The notes under the pieces were generated by a model that was not told where the DNA came from, ran no database searches, and was given only the letters and a program-made list of their open reading frames with translations. From Mesostigma viride (taxonomy: Eukaryota; Streptophyta; Mesostigmatophyceae; Mesostigmatales; Mesostigmataceae): a stretch of DNA of 64,000 bases. Every line of letters begins with the position of its first letter. Positions within the stretch are counted from its first letter, which is position 1. Below are positions 1-11,190 of the stretch, piece by piece. The translations under genes and the position numbers were made by a program. The stretch spans positions 1 to 64,000 of the forward strand of contig RPFO01000909.1 of assembly GCA_009746045.1 (NCBI GenBank), given 5' to 3'.

Positions 1-3000
1 TCCCTCTCCCTCCTGCCCCTGTCCTTCCCCCCCTCCTATCCCCCTCGCCCTCTCCCCTACCTCCCCCTCCTCTTCCCCTGCGCCCCCTCCTTCCTCCCCC
101 TCCTTCCCCTCCTTCCCCTCCTTCCCCTCCTTCCCCCTTCCCCCCTTCCCCCTCCCCTCCTTCCCGTCCTTCCCGTCCTTCCCCTCCTTCCCCTCCTTCC
201 GTCCTTCCCTCCTTCCCTCCTTCCCTCCTTCCCCTCCTTCCCTCCTTCCCTCCTTCCGTCCTTCCCCTCCTTCCCCTCCTTCCCTCCTTCCCTCCTTCCC
301 CTCCTTCCTCCTTCCCCTCCTTCCCCTCCTTCCTCTTCCCTCCTTCCCCTCCTTCCCTCCTTCCCCTCCTTCCCTCCTTCCCCTCCTTCCCCTCCTTCCC
401 TCCTTCCCTCCTTCCCTCCTTCCCCTCCTTCCCCTCCTTCCCCTCCTTCCCCTCCTTCCCCTCCTTCCCCTCCTCCCCTCCTTCCCCCCTCCTTCCCTCC
501 TTCCCTCCTTCCCTCCTTCCCTCCTTCCCTCCTTCCCCTCCTTCCCCTCCTTCCCCTCCTTCCCCTCCTTCCCCTCCTTCCCCTCCTTCCCTCCTTCCCC
601 TCCTTCCCTCCTTCCCCTCCTTCCTCCTTCCCCTCCTTCCCTCCTTCCCCTCCTTCCCTCCTTCCCCTCCTTCCCCTCCTTCCCCTCCTTCCCCCTCTTC
701 CCTCCTTCCCCTCCTTCCCCTCCTTCCCTCCTTCCCCCTTCCTTCCCCTCCTTCCCCTCCTTCCCTCCTTCCCCTCCTTCCCCTCCTTCCCCTCCTTCCC
801 CTCCTTCCCTCCTTCCCCTCCTTCCCCTCCTTCCCCTCCTTCCCTCCTTCCCCTCCTTCCCTCTTCCCTCCTTCCCTCCTTCCCTCCTTCCCCTCCTTCC
901 CTCCTTCCCTCCCCCCCTTCTTCCTCCTTCCCCTCCTTCCCCTCCTTCCCCTCCTTCCCCTCCTTCCCTCCTTCCCTCCTTCCCCTCCTTCCCCTCCTTC
1001 CCTCCTTCCCCTCCTTCCCCTCCTTCCCTCCTTCCCTCCTTCCCTCCTTCCCCTCCTTCCCTCCTTCCCCTCCTTCCCCTCCTTCCCTCCTTCCCCTCCT
1101 TCCCCTCCTTCCCCTCCTTCCCTCCTTCCCTCCTTCCCCTCCTTCCCCTCCTTCCCTCCTTCCCCTCCTTCCCCTCCTTCCCTCCTTCCCCTCCTTCCCT
1201 CCTTCCCTCCTTCCCCTCCTTCCCCTCCTTCCCCTCCTTCCTCCTTCCCCTCCTTCCCTCCTTCCCTCTCTTCCCCTCCTTCCCTCCTTCCCCTCCTTCC
1301 CCTCCTTCCCTCCTTCCCCTCCTTCCCCTCCTTCCCTCCTTCCCCTCCTTCCCTCCTTCCCCTCCTTCCCCTCCTTCCCCTCCTTCCCTCCTTCCCCTCC
1401 TTCCCTCCTTCCCTCCTTCCCCTCCTTCCTTCCCTCCTTCCCTCCTTCCCCTCCTTCCCTCCTTCCCTCCTTCCCCTCCTTCCCTCCTTCCTCCTTCCCT
1501 CCTTCCCTCCTTCCCCTCCTTCCCTCCTTCCCTCTCCCTCCTTCCCTCCTTCCCCTCCTTCCCCTCCTTCCCTCCTTCCCTCCTTCCCCTCCTTCCCCTC
1601 CTTCCCCTCCTTCCCCCTTCCCCTCCTTCCCTCCTTCCCTCCTTCCCTCCTTCCCCTCCTTCCCTCCTTCCCTCCTTCCCCTCCTTCCCTCCTTCCCCTC
1701 CTTCCCCTCCTTCCCTCCTTCCCCCTTCCCCTTTCCCTCCTTCCCTCCTTCCCTCCTTCCCCTCCTTCCCTCCTTCCCTCCTTCCCTCCTTCCCCTCCTT
1801 CCCTCCTTCCCCTCCTTCCCTCCTTCCCCCTTCCCTCCTTCCCCTCCTTCCCTCCTTCCCTCCTTCCCTCCTTCCCTCCTTCCCTCCTTCCCTCCTTCCC
1901 CTCCTTCCCCTCCTTCCCCTCCTTCCCCTCCTTCCCCTCCTTCCCTCCTTCCCTCCTTCCCTCCTTCCCTCCTTCCCTCCTTCCCTCCTTCCCCTCCTTC
2001 CCCTCCTTCCCCTTCTTCTCCTTCCCCTCCTTCCCCTCCTCCCCTCCTCCCTCCTTCCCCTCCTTCCCTCCTTCCCCTCCTCCCTCCTTCCCTTCCCCTC
2101 CTTCCCTCCTTCCCTCCTTCCCTCCTTCCCCTCCTTCCCCTCCTTCCCCCTTCCCCTCCTTCCCCTCCTTCCCTCCTTCCCTCCTTCCCCTCCTTCCCCT
2201 CCTTCCCTCCTTCCCTCCTTCTCCTTCCCTCCTTCCCCTCCTTCCCCTCCTTCCCTCCTTCCCCTCCTTCCCTCCTTCCTCCTTCCCTCCTTCCCCTCCT
2301 TCCCCTCCTTCCTCCTTCCCTCCTTCCCCTCCTTCCCCTCCTTCCCTCCTTCCCCTCCTTCCCCTCCTTCCCTCCTTCCCCTCCTTCCCCTCCTTCCCTC
2401 CTTCCCCTCCTTCCCCTCCTTCCCCTCCTTCCCTCCTTCCCCTCCTTCCCTCCTTCCCTCCTTCCCCTCCTTCCCCTCCTTCCCTCCTTCCCCTCCTTCC
2501 CTCCTTCCCCTCCTTCCCCTCCTTCCCCTCCTTCCCTCCTTCCCCTCCTTCCCCTCCTTCCCCTCCTTCCCTCCTTCCCTCCTTCCCCTCCTTCCCCTCC
2601 TTCCCTCCTTCCCCTCCTTCCCCTCCTTCCCCTCCTTCCCTCCTTCCCCTCCTTCCCCTCCTTCCCCTCCTTCCCCTCCTTCCCCTCCTTCCCCTCCTTC
2701 CCCTCCTTCCCCTCCTTCCCCTCCTTCCCCTCCTTCCCCTCCTTCCCTCCTTCCCTCCTTCCCCTCCTTCCCCTCCTTCCCCTCCTTCCCCTCCTTCCCC
2801 TCCTTCCCCTCCTTCCCTCCCCTCCTTCCCTCCTTCCCCTCCTTCCCCTCCTTCCCCTCCTTCCCCTCCTTCCCCTCCTTCCCTCCTTCCCCTCCTTCCC
2901 TCCTTCCCCTCCTTCCCCTCCTTCCCCTCCTTCCCCTCCTTCCCGTCCTTCCCGTCCTTCCCGTCCTTCCCGTCCTTCCCGTCCTTCCCGTCCTTCCCCT

Positions 3001-3060
3001 CCTTCCCTCCTTCCCCTCCTTCCCCTCCTTCCCCTCCTTCCCCTCCTTCCCCTCCGTTCC
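1..3060. repeat. Polypyrimidine satellite (CCTTCCC/CCTTCCCCT variants), about 3 kb
   Basis: Nearly pure C/T on the plus strand, built from irregular alternation of CCTTCCC and CCTTCCCCT units. Rare G appears in a CCGTCCTT subtype, mainly near 165-205 and 2944-2995. It runs off the left edge, so its full length is unknown. It ends just before ordinary sequence at about 3061 and lies upstream of the first visible CRTISO exon, so it is probably inside a CRTISO intron. The long open frame on the opposite strand (Gly/Arg/Glu/Lys only) is a by-product of the repeat and not a gene. Confidence 0.95.
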
Positions 3061-3410
3061 CCCCAACTGTTCAATCCCTTCCCTTTTCCAATCATGTATC
3101 TAGGGGAACAGCAACGTGTGTTTCCAGGGAAACCATGCATCTAGGGGAACACTTGGCCTCTAGTCTGTACGCTGCCGTGCGCATGGTTTGCTTATATTTT
3201 TTCCACTTTGAAACCAGGACCCAGTTAGCCTGTCCCACTTCATGCACCGCTCAATTACATGGAGATGCCTCTGCCGGTCCATGGTAACAGGCATCACTTT
3301 GGCACGCCGCCTTGCTGACAGGATGAATACCTGCCTGACAAAGACCGCTAGTAGCACTGCTTGCTGGCATACGATGCTTACTGGCCACCACCACCTTTCG
3401 TTCTTGTTGC

Positions 3411-3618
3411 GTGTCACGTCCTGTCCCCTCTTGCCGCCTCTTGCCGCCTCTTGCCGGCTCTTGCCGGCACTTGCCGGCCCTTGCCACCTTCCTGCCACTT
3501 CTTCCCACCTTTTGCCACCTTCTGCCACCCCTTGCCGCCCCTGTCCACCTCATGCTGCCTGTTGCTGCCCCTTGCCACCTTCTTGCCGCCTTCTTGCCGC
3601 CTGTTGCCGCCTCTTGTC
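3411..3618 (+). repeat. CTTGCCGCC-type minisatellite forming the acceptor pyrimidine tract
   Basis: Imperfect units of about 10-11 bases (CTCTTGCCGCC, CTTGCCACCTT and similar) fill the 200 bases upstream of the acceptor AG at 3619-3620. The repeat therefore supplies the pyrimidine tract of the intron before CRTISO exon 1 of this window. Confidence 0.8.
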
Positions 3619-3620
3619 AG

Positions 3621-3773
3621 GTCCTGTGCGACCGGCACTATGGCGGCATCCACTACCCGGTGGGCGGCGTGGGCGAGATCCCCCTCAAGCTGGCCGAGGC
3701 GTTGGTCGAGATGGGCAGCACCATCGAGTACAAGGCGCGCGTGAGCAGCATCATCATGGAGGACGGCAAGGCG
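3621..3773 (+). CDS. CRTISO: CRTISO exon a (51 codons)
   Basis: Acceptor TCTTGTCAG, donor GTGCGT, phase 0 at both ends. Encodes [17 protein letters not shown] through MEDGKA, the conserved segment after the FAD-binding half in plant CRTISO. Confidence 0.93.
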
Positions 3774-6700
3774 GTGCGTGGGGTGGAGCGCGTACGGACT
3801 GTTTCCCTTTGCTACTATGGGCCATGTAGGATATGCCAGGTTGGAATTCCGCGACAATTGTCTGATCTACAATGTTAAGTTGCAAGATTTCCCCGATTTA
3901 CACGGTTGGGTTGCCAACAACTTCCCGAGTGGAAAGGTGAAGCTCCCAAGTTCTGGACTGGTTGGTGGTTGCCTTGGAAATGCTGGTCCGGGCAAGGATG
4001 GCTCCGAACGGTTCTGATGTCGATTTCTCTTATTGTGCTTCTGATGACGATGATGCGATTGCCCCGACCATGCTCCTGGTGAAGATGATCCGATTGCCCA
4101 GACCATGCTCCTCATGAGGGAGCTTCTCATGCTTCTGACTGACGGCGCAGGTTGTTCTGTTGATGGTTACTCTTCTCATGATGGTTTATTAAGGGTCAAA
4201 GCATACAAAAGGTTGAACGAAAATGGTAAAGTTCAACCTCCTGGCCATGGTAAATGCTTGCCGTGGGACATGGGACTGCAGGTGGGCGTGAAACTGGTGG
4301 ACGGCCGCCGGCTGCGCAGCAAGCTGGTCATCTCCAACGCCACGCGGTGGGACACGTTTGGTACGTGGGCGATAGGAGGAGTGCCTATCATGAAAGGGAA
4401 GGAGTTATTCTTATACAGGAGTGAGTAGGTCATCTTCAGCGCCACGCGGTGGGACATGTTTGGTACGTGGGCGATAGGAGGAGTGCTTATCATGAAAGGG
4501 AAGGAGTTATTCTTATACAGGAGTGAGTAGGTCATCTTCAGCGCCATGCGGTGGGACACGTTTGGTACGTGGGCGATAGGAGGAGTGCTTATCATGAAAG
4601 GGACGGAGTTATTCATATACAGGAGTGAGTAGGTCATCTTCAGCGCCATGCGGTGGGACACGTTTGGTACGTGGGCGATAGGAGGAGTGCTTATCATGAA
4701 AGGGAAGGAGTTATTCTTATACAGGAGTGAGTAGGTCATCTTCAGCGCCATGCGGTGGGACACGTTTGGTACGTGGGCGATAGGAGGAGTGCTTATCATG
4801 AAAGGGAAGGAGTTATTCTTATACAGGAGTGAGTAGGTCATCTTCAGCGCCATGCGGTGGGACACGTTTGGTACGTGGGCGATAGGAGGAGTGCTTATCA
4901 TGAAAGGGAAGGAGTTATTCATATACAGGAGTGAGTAGGTCATCTTCAGCGCCACGCGGTGGGACACGTTTGGTACGTGGGCGATAGGAGGAGTGCTTAT
5001 CATGAAAGGGAAGGAGTTATTCATATACAGGAGTGAGTAGGCCATCTTCAGCGCCATGCGGTGGGACACGTTTGGTAAAATGATTAACATTACCACATAT
5101 TGCAATAGAATTGCGTAGTATAATAGAATTGCGCAATAGGTGGGATGCTTGTTAGGAACTAGAGGGAGTGACCTTGCTGGCTCTCGGGTGAGATAGTGCA
5201 GTGTGATGCCCGTGTGGATTTGCCACGTTGAGAAGGTGGTGTGTAATTAAAAATAGCATTTTATGGCTGGTGGCTGGGTGCTAATGATCCGTGCTGTACG
5301 TCCAGCAGGAGACTTGAAGTGAGCATGATGAATCCTACAGAACCTGTTGGACAGGAGTTTCCTAAAAGAGGATGTCCAATGAGACATGGACCAACTCGCC
5401 TTCCTCCCCCTGCGTCCCCTGTCTATTTCTTACTGCCCCTCCTTCCTGGTCGTGGTGACGGGTTGTAGAGAACATGATGGACAAGACAAGTGTGCCTGAT
5501 TGAGACTTACCAACCAACTTCCTATTCTTTCTTTCTTTCCTTGCTCTTTCTCCTCCTCTCCACCCTTCCCCCCCCCCACTCGTGCCTCTGCAATGTTCTG
5601 ACGGGTCGCAGAGAACCTGCTGGACAAGAGCAACATGCCCGAGGAGGAGCGCGCGTTCCAGACCCGCTACAAGAAGTCGCCCTCCTTCCTCACTATCCAC
5701 CTGGGCATCAAGGCCGACGTGCTGCCGCCCGGCACCGACTGCCACCACGTGATGATCGAGGTGCGCAGCGTGGTTTGAGACAAATGCCTCAGGGAAGGGT
5801 TTAGAAGGGCACAGAAAAGGGTCCATGAATACCCCTGTTGATAAAAGAAGGCATTTAAAAGGGTTGCTGCTTCTACCTTTTTCTTTTGAGGTAAATGCCA
5901 CCATACAATTGTCGAGGTGTGCGCCGTTGTATGCGCCCGGACAAAGTGCATAGAGCAGGGTTCACTCTTACCCTTTCTTTTACTTTTTAGATGACGGTGA
6001 CCACATCGTATGAGAGTTGAGCATTTCCAAACGGGGTGTACCCCCAGCCGGCCGGCTGCACATTGCTCAACCTTGCCACCGTGATGCACGTAACCCAGTA
6101 TACAGTACAGCTGTAAGCCCTTGCCCCACCATGATCCCTTGTGCTCTTTCATCCCCCCGCCCCACTGCCGTTCCGGCCCCCCCCCCCCTCCAGGACTGGT
6201 CTAAGATGGAGGAGCCCTTTGGCACCATCTTTGTCTCCATCCCGTCGGTGCTTGATTCCTCGCTTGCGCCGCCCGGGTACCACACGTTCCACACGTTCAC
6301 GCCTGCGTGGATCGACGACTTTGAGGGCCTGCCGCCCAAGGAGTACGAGGCGCGCAAGAAGGAGGCCGCCGACAAGCTGCTCGCGCGGCTTGAGGCCAAG
6401 CTGTTCCCAGGCCTCAGGGCGGGTGCGGTGTTCATGGAGGTGCGGCGGCACCTTTGCCTGTTACATGGGCACCTTTTACATGCCTTTTACATGCCTTTTA
6501 CATGCCTTTCACATGCCTTTCACATGCCTTTTACATGCCTTTTACATGCCTTTTACATGCCTTTCACATGTCTTTTACATGCCTGTTACATGCCTTTTAC
6601 ATGCCTTTTACATGCCTTTCAAGTGCCTTTTACATGCCTTTCACATGCCTTTTACATGCCTTTTACATGCCTTTTACATGCCTTTTACATGCCTTTTACA

Positions 6701-9184
6701 TGCCTTTTACATGCCTTTCACATGTCTTTTACATGCCTTTTACATGTCTTTTACATGCCTTTACATGCCTTCCAAGTGCCTTTCACATGCCTTTGACAAC
6801 AGTTTCATGTTCACGGGGACGCGTTTATACAACAACAGGACAGGTGGTGACAAACGTCACGGGATGCTCTGATGCTGCCACGTGAAACCACAGTATTTGG
6901 GTTACTCTCGCAGAGCATAGTTGCGTTGGTGTGCCAACTGCTGGTTTGCCACGATACTCCTTGTGCTCGCCTTCACAAAGCCTGCGTTCGCGTTTGTGTG
7001 GTGATGCGATGACAAGCGGGAGGCGGGGGGGGGGGGGGGGGGGGGGGGGGCAAAAGTTTTGTCCCCCCTCCAATTTGGCATGCGCACGTTTAAATGATAG
7101 AAGATACATGCACCTTAGCCTTTTCGGCATGTGTATACGACGTTATTTACTTCTTGCCCTTTTGGCACGTGTTTGTACTTTATCCCTGATCCTGAACCAT
7201 GCTGGCGTGGCCACGTTACTGTAAGGCAAGTACGAGAACCATCCCTTATCCCTTGGCCCCCCTGCGCGCTTGGCCCCCATCCTCCAGGTGGGCACGCCGC
7301 GCACTCACCGCAAGTTCCTCGGCCGCGAGAGCGGCACGTACGGCCCCATCCCCTCACGCCGGCCACTGGGCGTCATCGGCATGCCCTTCAATCGCACGGT
7401 GAGAACTGGCACACGGCACACCAGTCCACGCTGGCGCACGGCACGCTAGTCAGGGCTGAAACACGGCACACGAGTCCAAGCAGTTGCCTTTAGCGCTGTA
7501 TCTGTCATAGGAAGCAGTTTTTCATGTTAGTTGTATTTTACCGGCACACATTCATCAACATTGGCTGTATGCTATAACTGTTATAGTAGTATTATATCAG
7601 CCCACGCTTGGTCGTGTCATCTATAGCCTGTTATTATATCAAGATATTGTGCTCTACTACCTTCCTTGCGTGTGGTACTCTCTACACTCTACACTCTATA
7701 TAATTGAGTACCATATACTTGAGTATCTACACACTCTATACACTTGATTGCCATATGCCCCATACTCTATATACATATGCCCCATACTCTATATACTTGA
7801 GTACCATATACTTGAGTATCTACGCACTATATGCTTGAGTACCATATGCCCCTGCCTTGCACAGGCTGATACAGGGAGCTCCTGCCGGAGTAATGCTCTC
7901 CCTTTTGCTACTTCGCCGTTCGCGCATGCAACCAAGTCCCTGACCACCCTCAAGAGCAGGGAAGCCACGTTGATCTTGCCGACGAAATTTTTCAAGACCT
8001 GGTTAGCCACGGGACTCTGACCTTCTTTGTGTGGGCACCTTTCTAGCTTGACCAGGTCAATGTTTCCTGTCAGTAACATTGGGGGGTCTTCTCTTTGCAG
8101 CCATTCATTGAGGGTAGTTTCTTAGTAGCCCATCTGTGGATGCTGTTTAGGCTTCGCGCGAGTGCTTTGTGCTCAAATATCGGCACTATGTATCAATGAT
8201 GAATACAAGCATGCTTACGCTAATGGGGGCAACTAATCCCTGGTTGGTGGGTTCCCTCTTGTCATCTCCCTTCCTGCCTGCCTATCGATGATGTACCATG
8301 TCAGCGTTCTGCATGTGTTTGCTCACAGTTATAACCATACGTAAGCGATAGCTAGTGTGGCGCTCGTCTGCGCTGTGGAAGGATATGTGCCCGAGAGCTT
8401 CCTTGCCACTATATGTGCTTGCTGCCGTGGCACATGATGCCAGCGAGCACTGCTTGATGAACCTCAGCTGGGTTGTACATACATGTCTTCAAAGGGCATG
8501 CATATTCTTTTTTGCTAGCAGTCTATGGGATGGAGAACATTGTGACGTTGTCAGCATGTTGATAAGGAACCAGGGCTGTGGCGAGCAGTGCGTAACTTGT
8601 CTCCAACTTCTTTGATACCAACCCCGTGGTGGAAGCCTGGTTTGCTTTCAAATGGGACGTTGCAGGCCCCGATCTCAGGCATTGTATCATGGCTCGTATA
8701 CATTTGGCATCGTCGGCTGGGTATTGCAGTGAGTGTTTTCTGGTGGAGCCACCACCACTTGTAATCACTCTTTACACGGCCATTGCCCAGCCTTCCCCGA
8801 ACCCCCATAAGACTTTCGCCTCAGGGTCCTTTGGGGCTATGCTTGTAACTCCCTTGGACTTGTCTCTACTTTCCCCTTTGCGTTCTGGGCTTGCTTTGCT
8901 GTGGGGGGCCAGGCCATACCACACCTCTACTGCGTGGGCGACAGCACCTTTCCTGGCCAGGGCGTGAACGCGGTCGCGTTCTCAGGCGTGTCATGTGCCC
9001 ACCGAGCACTGGTGGACCTAGGTGCGTGCAAATGTGCCGTGTGCCTGCCGTAGGTTCTATAAACTGTCGTAAGAATCTAAATCCCTTATTTAAATGGTTG
9101 CTTTTGAAAGCCGTAGATCTAGGCCTGGAAGAGTTGGTGGCTCAATCCCTTCGTTGCTCAAGGATATGTACCTATTCACATTAG
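3621..9184 (+). CDS. CRTISO: Carotenoid isomerase (prolycopene isomerase), C-terminal half, 7 exons
   Basis: CRTISO is a plastid FAD enzyme of the phytoene-desaturase superfamily that converts poly-cis lycopene to all-trans lycopene. Seven exons join in frame (phases 0,1,0,0,0,1) into about 300 residues that follow plant CRTISO from its middle to near the C terminus. Recognisable stretches, in order: [83 protein letters not shown] and the FAD-contacting end [17 protein letters not shown]. All donors are GT and all acceptors AG. The N-terminal dinucleotide-binding half and the transit peptide must lie left of the window, beyond the polypyrimidine tract. Exons are GC-rich while introns are full of minisatellites. 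No premature stop or broken splice site is visible, so the gene looks functional. The last exon is the least certain. Confidence 0.92.
4282..4360 (+). CDS. CRTISO: CRTISO exon b (26 codons plus 1 base)
   Basis: Acceptor ACTGCAG, donor GTACGT, phase 0 in and phase 1 out. Encodes [10 protein letters not shown] to SNATRWDTF. Its last 30-odd bases and its donor are the founder copy of the 102-bp repeat that follows. Confidence 0.92.
4330..5078 (+). repeat. 102-bp minisatellite carrying an exon end and its 5' splice site, 8 boundary copies
   Basis: The string CGGTGGGA recurs at 4345, 4447, 4549, 4651, 4753, 4855, 4957 and 5059, an exact 102-base period. Each copy contains the end of CRTISO exon b (TRWDTF codons), a potential donor and about 65 bases of intron. 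Copies 1-7 keep TTTG/GTACGT; copy 8 reads TTTG/GTAAAA. Because 102 is divisible by 3, the opposite strand stays open for 290 codons by chance. Confidence 0.95.
5612..5760 (+). CDS. CRTISO: CRTISO exon c (49 codons plus 2 bases)
   Basis: Acceptor GGTCGCAG, donor GTGCGC, phase 1 in and phase 0 out. Encodes [15 protein letters not shown], then the conserved [16 protein letters not shown] and DCHHVMIE. Confidence 0.93.
6194..6439 (+). CDS. CRTISO: CRTISO exon d (82 codons)
   Basis: Acceptor follows a C-run (CCCTCCAG), donor GTGCGG, phase 0 at both ends. Encodes [41 protein letters not shown] and LEAKLFPGL, all aligned with plant CRTISO. Confidence 0.94.
6464..6797 (+). repeat. 11-bp minisatellite TTTTACATGCC, about 29 units
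   Basis: Tandem TTTTACATGCC with TTTCACATGCC variants, in the intron after CRTISO exon d. It starts about 25 bases after the donor. It creates spurious open frames rich in ACYMPFT. Confidence 0.95.
7024..7050 (+). repeat. Poly-G run, about 26 bases
   Basis: Uninterrupted G after GCGGGAGGC, in the same CRTISO intron. The length may be unreliable in any assembly. Confidence 0.9.
7288..7398 (+). CDS. CRTISO: CRTISO exon e (37 codons)
   Basis: Acceptor CATCCTCCAG, donor GTGAGA, phase 0 at both ends. Encodes [20 protein letters not shown] and GMPFNRT, the conserved substrate-domain region. Confidence 0.94.
7670..7852 (+). repeat. AT-rich degenerate tandem repeat in a CRTISO intron
   Basis: Repeated ACACTCTATA, CATATACTTGAGTATC and CCATATGCCCC modules of about 30-45 bases. 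The rest of this 1.5-kb intron (7399-8912) shows nothing I recognise. Confidence 0.8.
8913..9021 (+). CDS. CRTISO: CRTISO exon f, FAD-binding C-terminal motif
   Basis: Acceptor GGGGGGCCAG, donor GTGCGT, phase 0 in and phase 1 out. Encodes [14 protein letters not shown] then [17 protein letters not shown], the hallmark C-terminal motif of CRTISO and bacterial CrtI-type enzymes. Confidence 0.93.
9117..9184 (+). CDS. CRTISO: Probable CRTISO last exon
   Basis: Acceptor AAGCCGTAG; the phase-1 join restores frame and reads [14 protein letters not shown] to a TAG at 9182-9184. Plant CRTISO has a similar short tail after ADIGLE. The pyrimidine tract is weak, and another last exon is possible. Confidence 0.45.
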
Positions 9185-9737
9185 GTGCTGCTGTCGGGCT
9201 TTCCTTCCAGTTGGCTTTTCTTTCTATAGATATCTTTAACATGCGGCGGACGGAACCACGTTTCCCACTTAGCACCTGAGACACCCAGCACCTGAATGCT
9301 TGTTTGTCTCACAGGGAACTTGTGTTATCTATACTGTGGTTGTCACCTTCCTTTGGACTTGCAGGTTTGGAGAAGGCATTCCCTTGGATTGACACCCCGT
9401 ACACTACCTTCCTGTCAAAACTTCGGGACACTGTATGAGTTCTGTTCACAGTCGTTTGTTCTGGAACATTGGCATCGCTGCACATCTATGGTTAATTTCA
9501 GGCCCATCTGCAAGGGATAATATTGACGCGCGGAGATGTCCCTTTGATTTATGAGTAAGCGCCATTCGTTGCTGCGCTGTGGGGTATCCATGGCCAGTAT
9601 TGACAGGTACAAGTCAAGTTTTGACTATAATCGGCTGACACTTGCCTGAAATAAATCATGGGCAATTCTTCGATGCTGATATGCAAGACCACCCCGTTTA
9701 TGGCGCCTGGAAAAGGCACGAACTAGCACAGTTTAAC
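9185..9737. other. Stretch between CRTISO and the LINE cluster, nothing recognised
   Basis: No repeat, RNA gene or convincing coding segment is seen. It presumably contains the CRTISO 3' UTR. Confidence 0.5.
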
Positions 9738-10620
9738 TAATTAATAGACACGTGACTGTGTCACGTGAGCAGAAGTCCTCAGTGGGAGGGGAACATGGGA
9801 TGGAATGGATGGTGAAAGCTATCTATGTCCTAGTGACAGGGTTGTGGGCACCGCGGCCCGAATCGCTATATGAATGCCATACGTGGTCACACGCGGAGCC
9901 CCCACAGACTTGGGGGTGGGTGTCTCCTTCATCACTACTTGCCATCTATCCTTGTGTACCATCTGCCTCCATGTTACAGACAAACCAGGAGGCTGCCCGG
10001 GTACGTGCACATGAGCCCGTCACGTCTAGTGTAGCACATGTCCATGCCGAGTGTATCATGAAAAGTCCACGGGTGGCGGCCCTGCCGCGCGCGGCCTGGG
10101 GCACGCCAGGTGAGGACATATCGCCCAGGCTGGGCGGGCTTGGTGCCTTCTAGTCTATCTGTTGTGTCTACCTGATCTGTGCGGGCCAGGTGCCCGGCTA
10201 GGCCCAGGCGCCTGTGCCAAATAATGTGGGAAACATAGGGCAAATCAGCGTACAAATCCTCATTACTAATGTGCAAACCAAAGGGGATGTTAAGGGCCTT
10301 GCTCAGCATCTTGGCGACGTTGCCATCGAGACGTTGCGCTCCAGCTCCTGCGTCAGTGTCCAGGTCTCGGCGCCGTAGGTCAGGATCGTCAGAATGACGA
10401 CCTTGAAGAGGTCACGCTTGACGATCCGGGGTAGGGCGGGGTTGCTCCACCAGCGGCGGTGGTACGTCATGGAGGTGCGCCCACGCCATGCCGATCCGTG
10501 TCGTCAGGTCGTCCTCGCAGTCGGGAAGCCAACTGCCGGGCAGCTTGAAGCGGCCTGAAGTAGGGTAGTTGACCTCGGTGTCGTCTAAGAGGCGGATCGA
10601 GTGTGGGTGGGGGCCGGCCC
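9738..10620 (-). mobile_element. LINE fragment A (3' part, 5'-truncated)
   Basis: On the minus strand this holds the RT thumb and C-terminal part of a LINE, with a GLAGHLARTDQVDT segment like GHLARTSQVDT in the intact copy at 12.3 kb. An AT-rich TTAATTAGTT tail lies at the low-coordinate end. The region 10330-10600 matches 12560-12800. Near the tail is an 8-bp hairpin, arms CACGTGAC and GTCACGTG at 9749-9767. Several frames are broken. Confidence 0.8.
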
Positions 10621-11190
10621 TGCCATTAATTAATTAATTAATTATCAACATCACTCCGTTGGGAGTAGATGTAGCACATAACCCTGAGAAGGGGCATATG
10701 GCTTTTAATACATTCTAGGCTACTTCAGGCAAGGGTGGGAATGTAAGCTACCCCTGCTCTAGGTGCACCAGGGCACCCGCACCCTCATGGTCTATCACGC
10801 TATGCCCGGGTAAGGGGGGAGCATGCCTGTGAGGGGGAAGATCATCATGGCTAGACAAAAACTAGAGCGTGGCATCTCAGCAGAGAGCAGCTCTCTGCAT
10901 GGGCACAGCATTACTAAATAAAACTAGGCCCTGCCATGCCGAGGGCCAGGGCCTCCGTTTTGGGGCTGATTTCTAGACGTACCAACCACCCGAGCCTCGA
11001 GCGCCAGGCAGTCCAGCCAAAGTTGGGCAGACTCCGGCAATTCTCGATGAGCGTGATGTCATCGGCATAAATGAGGTCAGCTAGTAAATTCTGCTTGTTA
11101 TTCGGACCCCCTTCTCCAAGCTCGTTGGTGATCGCTAGGCCAGGGGCACGACCTGCAATGCTAGCAAAACGAGCACGTGCCTGGCGCACT
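10621..11190 (-). mobile_element. LINE fragment B (internally deleted)
   Basis: A TTAA-repeat tail (10624-10644) is followed by 3' UTR-like sequence with the conserved stem-loop. Then comes an RT piece with LADLIYADDITLIE (the YADD catalytic box) and LEISPKTEALALG at 10914-11189. The thumb region between RT and 3' UTR is missing. It abuts fragments A and C in the same orientation. Confidence 0.8.
10648..10672 (-). other. LINE 3' stem-loop, copy B
   Basis: Plus-strand arms ACATCACTCC and GGAGTAGATGT with loop GTTG give a 10-bp stem with one bulged base. It sits next to the TTAA tail. Compare the copy at 11947-11971. Confidence 0.7.

Noticed and set aside
57..3140. 1,027-codon open frame on the minus strand
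   Set aside because: Consists only of Gly, Arg, Glu and Lys runs produced by the polypyrimidine repeat; stop-free because of base composition.
4330..5078. CRISPR-like regular spacing
   Set aside because: Units are contiguous 102-bp tandem copies with no distinct spacers, in a eukaryotic gene.
4233..5105. 290-codon minus-strand frame with a 34-residue repeat
   Set aside because: Antisense of the 102-bp minisatellite; its period is divisible by 3, so openness is automatic.
6017..6885. Long plus-strand frames with ACYMPFT-like repeats
   Set aside because: Read-through of CRTISO exon d into the 11-bp minisatellite; the donor at 6440 and next exon explain the gene better.
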